Assembly: GCA_944383015.1 (NCBI GenBank)
Contig: CALWOC010000001.1
Span: 62,001-126,000, forward strand
From: an uncultured Clostridia bacterium
Lineage (GTDB): Bacteria > Bacillota > Clostridia > TANB77 > CAG-465
Direction: 5' to 3'
DNA: 64,000 nt
Shown: in pieces, positions 32,630 to 41,014 of the stretch
How positions within the stretch are numbered: position 1 is the stretch's first letter
Layout: the number at the start of each line of letters is the position of its first letter
Position numbers and translations under genes: made by a program
Notes under the pieces: model-generated
The model's database searches: none
Told to the model about the DNA's origin: nothing
What the model saw: only the letters and a program-made list of their open reading frames with translations

Positions 32630-35473
32630 CTATTTTTTATTTAAAACTTTTCTTAAAAACTCTCCTGTATAGCTTTCTTCTACTTTTGCTACTTGTTCAG
32701 GTGTACCTTGTGCTACTATTGTTCCACCATTGTCTCCACCTTCTGGTCCTAAATCTACTATATAATCCGCACTTTTAATAACATCCAAATTATGTTCAAT
32801 TACAAGTAATGTATTTCCACCATCTACAAGTCTTTGCAAAATATCTATAAGTTTATGTACATCTGCCATATGAAGACCTGTTGTTGGTTCATCTAGTATA
32901 TACATTGTTTTTCCTGTAGAACGTTTTGATAATTCTGTTGCTAGTTTTATTCTTTGTGCTTCGCCTCCAGAAAGAGTTGTTGATGGTTGACCAATTTTTA
33001 TATATCCAAGCCCTACGTCCATTAAAGTCTGTAGTTTATTTTTTATTGTTGGAATATTTTTAAAAAATTCAAGTCCTTCTTCAACTGTCATGTCTAATAC
33101 ATCACTAATGCTCTTTCCTTTATATTTTACCTCTAGTGTTTCTCTTGAATATCTTTTTCCTTTGCATACTTCACATGGAACATAAACATCAGGTAAAAAG
33201 TTCATTTCAATTTTTATAATTCCATCTCCTGAACATGCTTCACATCTTCCACCTGGAATATTAAAACTAAATCTACCTTTTGCATATCCTCTAAGCTTTG
33301 CTTCATTTGTATTTGCAAATATGTCTCTTATGGCATCAAACATTCCTGTATATGTCGCTGGATTTGACCTTGGAGTTCTTCCAATAGGAGACTGATCAAT
33401 ATTTATAACTTTATCAAAAAACTCAAGTCCTTTTATTTTTTTATATTTACCAGGTCTAGTATATGCTCTATTTAAGTCTCTCTCCATAGTTTTACATATT
33501 ATCTCATTTACAAGCGTAGATTTTCCAGAGCCTGACACTCCTGTAACACAATTAAATACTCCAACAGGTATTTTTACATCAATATCTTTTAAATTATGCT
33601 CCTTTGCTCCCTTTACCTCAAGATATCCAATTTTAGTTTTTCTTCTTTCTTTTGGTACTGGAATTTTAAGTTTTCCACTTAAATATTTTCCAGTAATAGA
33701 TTCCTCACAATTTAATATATCTTTAGGCTTTCCAGCAAATACCACATTTCCTCCATGTACACCTGCACCAGGTCCAATATCTACTATATAGTCTGCTTCG
33801 TTCATTGTATCTTCATCATGTTCAACTACAATTAATGTATTGCCAAGATCTCTCATCTTCTTTAAAGAATTTAAAAGTTTTTCATTATCTTTTTGATGTA
33901 AACCTATACTTGGCTCATCAAGTATATATAATACACCTGTAAGACCAGAGCCAATTTGAGTTGCAAGTCTAATTCTTTGAGATTCTCCTCCAGATAAAGT
34001 TCCTGCACTTCTTGATAAAGTTAAATAACTAAGTCCAACGTCAATTAAAAATTGCAATCTATAATTTAGTTCCTTTACAATTTGTTCTGCAACCATTCTA
34101 TCTTTTTGACTCATCTTTTCATATTCTTTATTTATATAATTTTTTATATCAACTACATTCTTATTACATAATTCATGAATATTAAGTCTTCCTATTGTAA
34201 CTGCTAAAGATTCCTTTTTAAGTCTTGCTCCATCACAATAATCACAATGCGAACTAGACATAAATCCCTCATAAAAGGTCTTCATTCCTTGAGATTTTGT
34301 CTCATTAAATCTCCTTTGTAAAGTATTTACAACTCCTTCAAACTCATCTTCAAAGTCTCTTTGAAATGACTTACCACTGTGAGAAAATTTTATTTTTTCT
34401 CCATTACTACCATATAATAACACTTGCATAAAATTATCTGGCAAATCTTTTAACTTAGTATCTGGATCTACATTATAATGCTTACAAAGTCCTTCAATAT
34501 ACATTCTACTTATACCATCTACTATACTTCCAGCACCGGTCCATCCTTTAATACATCCATAATCAGATAATTTTTTATCTTTATTTGGAATTATTTTATC
34601 TGGATCTATCCTTAAAATCTCTCCAAGACCAGTACAATATGGACAAGCACCAAAAGGACTGTTAAAAGAAAACATTCTTGGTGTAAGCTCTTCTAAACTT
34701 ATACCACAATCAACACAAGCATAGTTTTGTGAAAATACTTGTTCTGTACCATCACTCAAATTTGAAATTATAACTAGATTTTCTGCATATTTTAATGCTA
34801 ATTCAACAGAATCTGCAAGTCTTTTTCTAATATCATCTCTTACTACTAATCTGTCAATAACAATTTCAATATTATGCTTCTTCTGTTTATCTAAAGTAGG
34901 AATTTCTTCTGAGAGATCATAAGTTTCTCCATCAATTCTTGCACGAATGTATCCATCTTTTAAAACTCTTTCTAAAACTTTTTGATGTTCACCTTTTCTT
35001 CCACGAATTACAGGTGTCATTACTAATATCTTTGTTCCTTCTTCATATTCTAAAATTTTATCTACTATTTCATCTACAGTTTGCTTTTTTATTCTTTTTC
35101 CACATTTTGGGCAGTGAGGAATACCAACTCTTGCATATAATAGCCTTAAATAATCATATATTTCAGTTACAGTTCCAACTGTTGAACGTGGATTTTTTGA
35201 TGTAGTCTTTTGATCTATTGAAATTGCAGGAGATAGACCTTCAATAGATTCAACATTTGGTTTTTCCATTATCCCTAAAAATTGTCTAGCATAAGAAGAT
35301 AAAGATTCAACATATCTTCTTTGCCCTTCAGCATATATAGTATCGAAAGCTAAAGATGATTTTCCAGAACCAGAAAGTCCTGTAAATACAACTAATTTAT
35401 CTCTTGGTATTTCAAGATTAATATTTTTTAAATTATTTTCTTTTGCTCCTTTTATTATTAATTTATCATTCAT
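32630..35473 (-). CDS. uvrA: UvrA, nucleotide excision repair
   Basis: A 947-residue damage-sensing ATPase. First Walker [21 protein letters not shown] near residue 32, zinc-finger Cys pairs (CPKCGKR, CVDCG, CPYC), first signature [12 protein letters not shown], second Walker [14 protein letters not shown] near residue 640, third zinc finger CEAC...CEVC near residue 740, second signature [15 protein letters not shown] at 35473 is used because AAGGTGAG precedes it; the open frame runs 39 bases further upstream. UvrB and UvrC are not in the window. Confidence 0.95.
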   Translation of the reverse strand: MNDKLIIKGAKENNLKNINLEIPRDKLVVFTGLSGSGKSSLAFDTIYAEGQRRYVESLSSYARQFLGIMEKPNVESIEGLSPAISIDQKTTSKNPRSTVGTVTEIYDYLRLLYARVGIPHCPKCGKRIKKQTVDEIVDKILEYEEGTKILVMTPVIRGRKGEHQKVLERVLKDGYIRARIDGETYDLSEEIPTLDKQKKHNIEIVIDRLVVRDDIRKRLADSVELALKYAENLVIISNLSDGTEQVFSQNYACVDCGISLEELTPRMFSFNSPFGACPYCTGLGEILRIDPDKIIPNKDKKLSDYGCIKGWTGAGSIVDGISRMYIEGLCKHYNVDPDTKLKDLPDNFMQVLLYGSNGEKIKFSHSGKSFQRDFEDEFEGVVNTLQRRFNETKSQGMKTFYEGFMSSSHCDYCDGARLKKESLAVTIGRLNIHELCNKNVVDIKNYINKEYEKMSQKDRMVAEQIVKELNYRLQFLIDVGLSYLTLSRSAGTLSGGESQRIRLATQIGSGLTGVLYILDEPSIGLHQKDNEKLLNSLKKMRDLGNTLIVVEHDEDTMNEADYIVDIGPGAGVHGGNVVFAGKPKDILNCEESITGKYLSGKLKIPVPKERRKTKIGYLEVKGAKEHNLKDIDVKIPVGVFNCVTGVSGSGKSTLVNEIICKTMERDLNRAYTRPGKYKKIKGLEFFDKVINIDQSPIGRTPRSNPATYTGMFDAIRDIFANTNEAKLRGYAKGRFSFNIPGGRCEACSGDGIIKIEMNFLPDVYVPCEVCKGKRYSRETLEVKYKGKSISDVLDMTVEEGLEFFKNIPTIKNKLQTLMDVGLGYIKIGQPSTTLSGGEAQRIKLATELSKRSTGKTMYILDEPTTGLHMADVHKLIDILQRLVDGGNTLLVIEHNLDVIKSADYIVDLGPEGGDNGGTIVAQGTPEQVAKVEESYTGEFLRKVLNKK

Positions 35474-35556
35474 TTTCTCACCTTCAAAATCATAAGTATT
35501 ATACCACAGCATAAATAATTTTACAATCTTTTTTAGAACAAATGTACGTTTTAATA

Positions 35557-35593
35557 AAAATACACTTATAACTTAAAATTATAAGTGTATTTT
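35557..35593 (-). terminator. Terminator of the methyltransferase gene
   Basis: A perfect 15-base stem (35557-35571 with 35579-35593), loop of seven bases; on the minus strand the stem ends in a T run just after the stop. Confidence 0.8.
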
Positions 35594-35595
35594 AT

Positions 35596-36459
35596 TTATT
35601 TTATTCTCTTTATTATTGTTCTCATAACATTATCATTAATAAAACTATTTGTTACTTCAAACTTATCTTCTGGTAGTAGTTCTTCAATAAATGTAACTGA
35701 TGGAACATAATGCCATTTTCCACCAATTTTTAACGAATTTAATATTTTCATATAGCTTTGAGCATACTCTATACATTCTTCATCATTTTGTTCTTCTGAA
35801 TTTGCATCATTAAAATACTTTGTAAAAGTTAAATTTGAAGTAATTAAATCATATGTATCTTTTGGATAATCTTTAATTAACCAATCTTCTTGCTCAAGAA
35901 TTTCACTATCTTCACATTCCATATCTATTCCGTAAGCATCTAATCCCTTTGTTTTTAAATATTTTACTAGTTCACCATTTTTTCCACAACCAATATCTAA
36001 AGCTTTTCCTTTTAAATCAGAATCTTTTATATCTAATATTTTTAAAATAAATTCTGGTGAATAAGAAGAATTAGACACTTCATCTTCTTTTCTTGAAGTA
36101 AACTCATTAATAAAATTTCTTACTTCTGTAAAATGTTCTAAAGCAATTCTTTCATAGTTTTTTTCAAAATTAGAAATATTTTCAATAAGCCTATGATATA
36201 TTTCTAATATTTTATTGCAGTCTTCTTTAGTAAACTTCTTACCATTTGTTCCCTTTGCAAGATTAGTTAAAAAACTCTTTGATAGTTTATCCATTACCTT
36301 TTTATATTCATCTGTATTCATAGCATTTATTATTTTTTCTCTATAGTCATTTTCAAATGAATCCTTAAACTCAGTATTTCTTTTGTTTAATATTAAATTT
36401 TCAAAACTTTTTCCTTCAAATACTGTTAGTATATATGTATATAATTCTTCTGTACTCAT
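35596..36459 (-). CDS. SAM-dependent methyltransferase-like protein
   Basis: A 287-residue protein. Residues 1-130 are helical and highly charged; residues 145-220 carry the SAM site ALDIGCGKNGELVKYLKTKG and the following acidic GIDMECED, then YDLITSNLTFTKYF. The C-terminal part (WHYVPSVTFIEELLP) fits the class I methyltransferase fold. The substrate is unknown. ATG at 36459 follows GGAGG by six bases; the upstream ATG overlaps that site. Monocistronic, with a terminator. Confidence 0.75.
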   Translation of the reverse strand: MSTEELYTYILTVFEGKSFENLILNKRNTEFKDSFENDYREKIINAMNTDEYKKVMDKLSKSFLTNLAKGTNGKKFTKEDCNKILEIYHRLIENISNFEKNYERIALEHFTEVRNFINEFTSRKEDEVSNSSYSPEFILKILDIKDSDLKGKALDIGCGKNGELVKYLKTKGLDAYGIDMECEDSEILEQEDWLIKDYPKDTYDLITSNLTFTKYFNDANSEEQNDEECIEYAQSYMKILNSLKIGGKWHYVPSVTFIEELLPEDKFEVTNSFINDNVMRTIIKRIK

Positions 36460-36523
36460 TTTATCCTCCATAAACAATATTATTATATCACAAGTTATGT
36501 AAATTTTCTATACTAAATTCTTT

Positions 36524-37135
36524 CTAATTTTCTAAATGTGGTATTTTACCGACATAGCATATTTCTTTACTACTTTCATTAATTACAATTTTTGTTATTG
36601 ATGTTTTAGGAAGTTTTAATGCTTTTCTTTTATTTGACCATCTTTTTTTGCTTAATATATGCCAAACTATTCCTATTACACCTGCATGAGTAACAATCAT
36701 TAAGTTTTCCACATCTTTATTTTCTTTTATAATTTCAAAAAAATCTTTTCTAATTCTATGAAAAAATTCTTTTGGAGATTCTCCACCTGGAAATCTTTCA
36801 TTATACTTTAAACTTGAAAAAAAAGCGTGTGGATACTTTTTTATAGCTTCCTCATTTAGCATTCCTGCAAGTATACCATTATTATTTTCTCTTAATCTTT
36901 TATCATATGAAATTTTAACTCCTAGTTTTTCATTAATTAAATCTGCTGTCATCTTAGCTCTTTTTAAATCACTAGATATTATTTTATCTATCTTTATATC
37001 TTTATTTTCATTACTTGAAAGATAATCTCCTAATTTTTTTGCTTTTTCAATTCCTGACTCAACAAGTGGCAAATCACTCCAACCACCTCTATATCTTTCA
37101 TCATCATCTCCATGTCTTACTAGATAAATATTCAT
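36524..37135 (-). CDS. Histidine phosphatase family protein
   Basis: A 203-residue phosphatase of the phosphoglycerate mutase-like fold. YLVRHGDDDERYRGGWSDLP contains the RHG motif with the catalytic His at residue 7; SSDLKRAKMTADLI, the ENNNGILAG segment and MIVTHAGVIG with the second His follow. Substrate unknown; the length and lack of an extended insertion argue for a general phosphatase and not a glycolytic mutase. AAAGGAG precedes ATG 37135. Confidence 0.85.
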   Translation of the reverse strand: MNIYLVRHGDDDERYRGGWSDLPLVESGIEKAKKLGDYLSSNENKDIKIDKIISSDLKRAKMTADLINEKLGVKISYDKRLRENNNGILAGMLNEEAIKKYPHAFFSSLKYNERFPGGESPKEFFHRIRKDFFEIIKENKDVENLMIVTHAGVIGIVWHILSKKRWSNKRKALKLPKTSITKIVINESSKEICYVGKIPHLEN

Positions 37136-37197
37136 AATTTTTTCTCCTTTAAACATTATATATATTTTAACATATTTGTAAAGAGAAAAGTAAGGGG

Positions 37198-37923
37198 TTA
37201 TATTCCCTTACTTTCTCTTATTTGATTTATTAAATTATTTGCTTCTACTTCATCTAAATATCCACATTCAACCATTGCATTTATAACTATTATTTGTCTT
37301 TCATATGTATAATTAGAATTATTGCTAAGCTGATATGCACTTGGAGCATTTGGAATACCTGCAAGAAGTGTTGCTTCATTTAAGTCAAGTTCACTTGCCT
37401 CTTTATTAAAATATCCATTACTTGCTTCTTTAATTCCATAATATCCATCTCCAAAATATATAACATTTACATATAATTCTAAAATATCATCTTTTGAATA
37501 ATTTTCTTCTAAATTAAATACAACAAATAGTTCTGCTACTTTTCTTGTAAGTCTTTTTTTCTGATCAAAGTACATATTTTTAGCAAGTTGTTGAGTTATT
37601 GTACTTCCTCCTCCAATTATCTTTTTATTTTCTATATTATTCATTAAAGCTCTTCCAATTGAGTATATATCTATTCCAAAATGGTCATAAAATCTCTTAT
37701 CCTCAACTGCAATAACAGCATTAAGATAGTCTTTACTTATATCATCTATGTCTATATATTCTTCACTGGCCTGTATTTGAGCAATTTTTTCCTCTATACT
37801 AATTTCTTGAGTAACACTTTTATATAATTTATATCCATCATATACAAAATATCCAATGATAAAAATTATAATTAAAAATACTAATATAATTATTCCTTTA
37901 ATACCTTTAAACAATGATTTCAT
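37198..37923 (-). CDS. Monofunctional peptidoglycan glycosyltransferase (GT51)
   Basis: A 241-residue membrane-anchored GT51 enzyme that polymerises lipid II. After an N-terminal membrane helix (residues 8-28) come AVEDKRFYDHFGID with the catalytic Glu near residue 72, GGGSTITQQLAKN near residue 100 and ELYVNVIYFGDGYYGIKEA near residue 145. No transpeptidase domain follows, so cross-linking must be done elsewhere (MtgA-type layout). AAGGCGG before the ATG. Confidence 0.9.
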   Translation of the reverse strand: MKSLFKGIKGIIILVFLIIIFIIGYFVYDGYKLYKSVTQEISIEEKIAQIQASEEYIDIDDISKDYLNAVIAVEDKRFYDHFGIDIYSIGRALMNNIENKKIIGGGSTITQQLAKNMYFDQKKRLTRKVAELFVVFNLEENYSKDDILELYVNVIYFGDGYYGIKEASNGYFNKEASELDLNEATLLAGIPNAPSAYQLSNNSNYTYERQIIVINAMVECGYLDEVEANNLINQIRESKGI

Positions 37924-37967
37924 ATAATCACCGCCTTATGTATTAATTATATATTATAATTTTATAT

Positions 37968-38399
37968 TTAACAAGTTTTATCTTTACGTATTTGTATTCC
38001 ATCACTATTTAAGTAATAATCATGAGTAGCTATAATATCTGATATATTACTCTTTATATCCATTATGTTGTAACAATTAATAACTAAAATTTCATTTTGA
38101 ATAAAGCACATATACTCATTTACTTTTGATATAAAACTCTCACTTCCATTTATAACTAACACGATGTTTTCATTTACATAGTCATTTACAATTTCTTCAT
38201 TTAACCATTCCATATATATAATTTTTTTATTAATATTTTTAAAATACTTATTTACAATTTTTTTTAATTTTTCTTTTTCACTATTTTCATTAATATATAT
38301 CACCTTTGCTTTGTCAAATTCTTTAGATATAAAATTATTGGCAACTATACATGAATGTGTATAGTTTGCAACAAAACTACATACCTTTATAATTTTCAT
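37968..38399 (-). CDS. Hypothetical soluble protein, 143 residues
   Basis: ATG at 38399 follows AGAGGTGTGATT; the frame is open 24 bases further upstream but without a second ribosome binding site. The sequence alternates beta and alpha (KIIKVCSFVANYTHSCIVA, KVIYINENSEKEKLKKIV, NIVLVINGSESFISKV) and may be a small Rossmann-like domain. It has five Cys and no membrane segment. No family recognised. Stands alone between the glycosyltransferase and a divergent region. Confidence 0.65.
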   Translation of the reverse strand: MKIIKVCSFVANYTHSCIVANNFISKEFDKAKVIYINENSEKEKLKKIVNKYFKNINKKIIYMEWLNEEIVNDYVNENIVLVINGSESFISKVNEYMCFIQNEILVINCYNIMDIKSNISDIIATHDYYLNSDGIQIRKDKTC

Positions 38400-38464
38400 A
38401 ACAATCACACCTCTGATTATCATTTTAAATTATTTTAATTAAAAATTTTGTTTTATTATATTCA

Positions 38465-38782
38465 TTGACATTATTAGAATTTATTTTCATAGTAATTATT
38501 TTTATTTTACACATCATATTAATGGTGATTATATTGAAACAAATCAAAGAAAAATTTTGTAAAACTTTAAATAACAAATTTATTAAAAAAAATATTTTTG
38601 TTTATATTTATGTATTTATAATATTTTCTTCAATGCTACCAAATAAAGATAATATAAATAACATATCTAAATTGAATACAATTATTCCTGGAATAAATAG
38701 ATTAAGTAATGATGATAAAAAAAATAATAATGAATTAAAATATTCTTTTAAATTATTTGAAATATTTCAAAATATTTTCTAA
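38465..38782 (+). CDS. Doubtful small membrane protein, 105 residues
   Basis: An open frame from a TTG (38465) with two hydrophobic segments (EFIFIVIIFILHIILMVII and KKNIFVYIYVFIIFSSMLP) and a polar tail. No ribosome binding site precedes the TTG or the internal ATG near 38522, and the composition (Ile, Asn, Lys) is what very AT-rich non-coding DNA gives by chance. If not real, the stretch 38400-38818 holds no gene; apart from this frame I see nothing in it but an AT-rich spacer and a minus-strand leader for the 38399 gene. Confidence 0.3.
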   Translation: MTLLEFIFIVIIFILHIILMVIILKQIKEKFCKTLNNKFIKKNIFVYIYVFIIFSSMLPNKDNINNISKLNTIIPGINRLSNDDKKNNNELKYSFKLFEIFQNIF

Positions 38783-38818
38783 TTTGTAATATATTATATA
38801 AATCTACACAAAATATTT

Positions 38819-38843
38819 CTGACAAAATAATTTTGTCAGGAGG
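38819..38843 (+). promoter_or_regulatory. Hairpin touching the ribosome binding site of the DUF378 gene
   Basis: CTGACAAAA (38819-38827) and TTTTGTCAG (38831-38839) form a 9-base stem with a three-base loop. Its last two bases are the first two of AGGAGG (38838-38843), which serves the ATG at 38849. It may be the terminator of an upstream transcript or a small translational control element. Confidence 0.45.
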
Positions 38844-38848
38844 TATTT

Positions 38849-39064
38849 ATGAAAACTTTATACAATATATTACTTACCCTAGTTATAATAGGTGCCTTAA
38901 ACTGGGGAATACTAGGGTTATTCAAAGTAGACCTAATAGGTTCTATATTTGGCGGAATGACTAGTATGCTAAGTAGAATCATCTTTGTTTTAGTAGGTAT
39001 CTGTGGTATAGGAGCAATAGCTTTATACAAACCAATTAATGAAGAAGAGATGAGTCATTCCTAA
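38849..39064 (+). CDS. DUF378 membrane protein
   Basis: A 71-residue protein with two membrane helices and the DUF378 signature: TLVIIGALNWGILGLFKVDL, then IFGGMTSMLSRIIFVLVGICG and the ending ALYKPI. Such proteins are widespread in clostridia and of unknown role. Start ATG after AGGAGG. A bidirectional terminator follows. Confidence 0.88.
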   Translation: MKTLYNILLTLVIIGALNWGILGLFKVDLIGSIFGGMTSMLSRIIFVLVGICGIGAIALYKPINEEEMSHS

Positions 39065-39070
39065 CACTCA

Positions 39071-39100
39071 AAAAACATCTAGAAAAGTCTAGATGTTTTT
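39071..39100. terminator. Bidirectional terminator (DUF378 gene / rRNA methyltransferase gene)
   Basis: A perfect 13-base stem (39071-39083 with 39088-39100) with a four-base loop and A/T-rich ends on both sides. It overlaps the end of the convergent methyltransferase gene. Confidence 0.85.
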
Positions 39101-39907
39101 GCTTTTATTTCTATATTGTTCATATAATATAATTGAAGTTGCCACTCCTACATTTAATGACTCGATTTTATCTGTCATTGGGATTTTTACAAGCATATCT
39201 GATTTTGAAAAAAGCTCATCTGACACTCCATTTGCTTCATTTCCCATTACAAAAGCATATTTTTTATTATTAAAATCAATATTTTCTAAAGAATTTTCAG
39301 TTTTAAGACTTGTTGAAACAACTATATATCCTAATTTTTTAAGATTGTCTATTATACTTAAATCATTAAAATATATTATCTTAGTGTTTAGTACTCCTCC
39401 CATTGTAGACCTTAATGCCTTAGGGGAATATATGTCTGCTGTATCTTTAGTACAAAGTATAATATCTATATCAAAAGCATTACAGCTTCTAACTATTGTT
39501 CCTATATTTCCTAAATCCTGTACTCTATCTAAAATAACAATATTTTTTTTATTATTCTTAAGTTCTTCTAAAATATCATAATTTGGAATTTTAATTACAG
39601 CCAAAACACCTTGTGGTGTAACTGTATCAGTCATATATTTAAAAATATTTTCTTCAAAATCTAGTACTTTTATATCTTTTAAATTTTCTAACCTATTTAG
39701 AAGAGACTTTCCACCGTTAAGATTTTCTAATATAGATTTAGAATAAGCGATAAACATAATGTCTATCGCTCTATCTTTATCTAATATTTCGTTTACAACT
39801 TTAATTCCTTCTAAATAAAAAGCATTATTTTTTAATCTATGTTTCTTTTCATTTAAGCTTCTAACTAACTTTACATTAGAGTTAGATTTACTAAAGATTG
39901 TATCCAT
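39089..39907 (-). CDS. TrmH/SpoU-family RNA 2'-O-methyltransferase
   Basis: A 272-residue SPOUT methyltransferase. The N-terminal substrate-binding part (SNSNVKLVRSLNEKKHRLKN) precedes the knot domain: VILDRVQDLGNIGTIVRSCN near residue 125, FVMGNEANGVSDEL near residue 222 and the C-terminal IPMTDKIESLNVGVATSIIL. It methylates the ribose of an rRNA or tRNA nucleotide; the target is not readable (RlmB- and TsnR-like members are similar). First gene downstream in a chain with the parvulin, mfd and ligA genes. Confidence 0.88.
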   Translation of the reverse strand: MDTIFSKSNSNVKLVRSLNEKKHRLKNNAFYLEGIKVVNEILDKDRAIDIMFIAYSKSILENLNGGKSLLNRLENLKDIKVLDFEENIFKYMTDTVTPQGVLAVIKIPNYDILEELKNNKKNIVILDRVQDLGNIGTIVRSCNAFDIDIILCTKDTADIYSPKALRSTMGGVLNTKIIYFNDLSIIDNLKKLGYIVVSTSLKTENSLENIDFNNKKYAFVMGNEANGVSDELFSKSDMLVKIPMTDKIESLNVGVATSIILYEQYRNKSKNI

Positions 39908-39915
39908 ATTTTCTC

Positions 39916-41010
39916 CTATTCTTCAGTTGTTGTATCTGTTGATGTGTCTGTAGATGTATCTGTAGATGTATCTGTTGTAGTATCATCTGTTGTAGTATCA
40001 GCCTCATCTTCTTGTGCATACACATTTGGATCAATTGAATTTACAAATTTTTTAAATTCTTCTTCATCATATTGTAAATTTTTTTCTTCAATTATATTGT
40101 TAAATAGAGTATTAGCATATGCTGTTCTTTCAGTGTCATTTGCTAATCTTCCATTTTCTGTTTTAGCATTAAGTTTTATAATGTGATATCCGTATGTTGT
40201 CTCTACTAGCTCACCATATACTTCTCCAACTTTCATTTTTTTAACTGTATCAGTGTATTGTGAAACTGTATATCCATCATCATACATTGTGTATTGTCCA
40301 CCTTGTGATGCTGTAGTATCATCTGAATACTCTTTTGCAAGACTTGCAAAATCTTCACCATTTAAAGCTTTTTGAAGTACTTCTTCTGCTTCAGTTTTTA
40401 AAGTTGCTTTCTCATCATCATTCATTGTTGTTCCATCATCTTTTGTAAATGAGAATAAAATGTGTGATGTATCATATTCATTCATATCTACTTCTTCACC
40501 ATCAGTAGCATTTGATTTAATATATTCTTCAATTGTAGCATCATCTGCTTCTGCTGCAAGTTTTTCAATGTATGCTTGAATTAAATAATCATTATAATAT
40601 ATTTGTTTTAATGAATCTATACTAAAAGTATAATATTGTTTAAAATAATCTAGATACTCTTCATTGCTAAATGTATCATCAATTTCTTTTTTATCTTCTT
40701 CAGATAATTCAACACCAGCTGCTTTTGCATCAGTTAAAATCATTTTATCTGAAGCAGCTTTTTTTAATATTTCTTCTGGAATTGATTCTGAATCATACCC
40801 ATATGATTGTAAATATGATGCAAACATTTCATAATATACTTGGTATTCTTTCTTTGTAACTTTACCACCATCAAAAGTAGCAATTGCAGCATTATCTTTT
40901 GCTACCACCACTCCTACAATAGCAACAACTATAATTAATAAAATAGCAAGTATTACAATAATTACACCATTTTCGCTTCCAGCTTTTAGTTTTCTTGTTT
41001 TAATGTTCAT
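39916..41010 (-). CDS. Membrane-anchored parvulin-type peptidyl-prolyl isomerase
   Basis: A 364-residue extracytoplasmic foldase with an N-terminal membrane helix (VIIVILAILLIIVVAIVG, residues 15-38), a SurA/PrsA-like helical region and a PpiC domain near residues 180-290 (YDTSHILF, FASLAKEYSDDTTASQGGQY, YGYHIIKL). No lipobox Cys is seen, so it is anchored by the helix, unlike lipoprotein PrsA. The C-terminus is a low-complexity TTTDTSTD tail encoded by a 12-base tandem repeat near 39935-39995. Five bases after mfd, AAAAGGGG as ribosome binding site. Confidence 0.85.
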   Translation of the reverse strand: MNIKTRKLKAGSENGVIIVILAILLIIVVAIVGVVVAKDNAAIATFDGGKVTKKEYQVYYEMFASYLQSYGYDSESIPEEILKKAASDKMILTDAKAAGVELSEEDKKEIDDTFSNEEYLDYFKQYYTFSIDSLKQIYYNDYLIQAYIEKLAAEADDATIEEYIKSNATDGEEVDMNEYDTSHILFSFTKDDGTTMNDDEKATLKTEAEEVLQKALNGEDFASLAKEYSDDTTASQGGQYTMYDDGYTVSQYTDTVKKMKVGEVYGELVETTYGYHIIKLNAKTENGRLANDTERTAYANTLFNNIIEEKNLQYDEEEFKKFVNSIDPNVYAQEDEADTTTDDTTTDTSTDTSTDTSTDTTTEE

Positions 41011-41014
41011 ATTT

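Noticed and set aside
39093-39581. 162-codon plus-strand frame opposite the SpoU methyltransferase gene
   Set aside because: Shadow of a well-supported conserved gene; no promoter or ribosome binding site.
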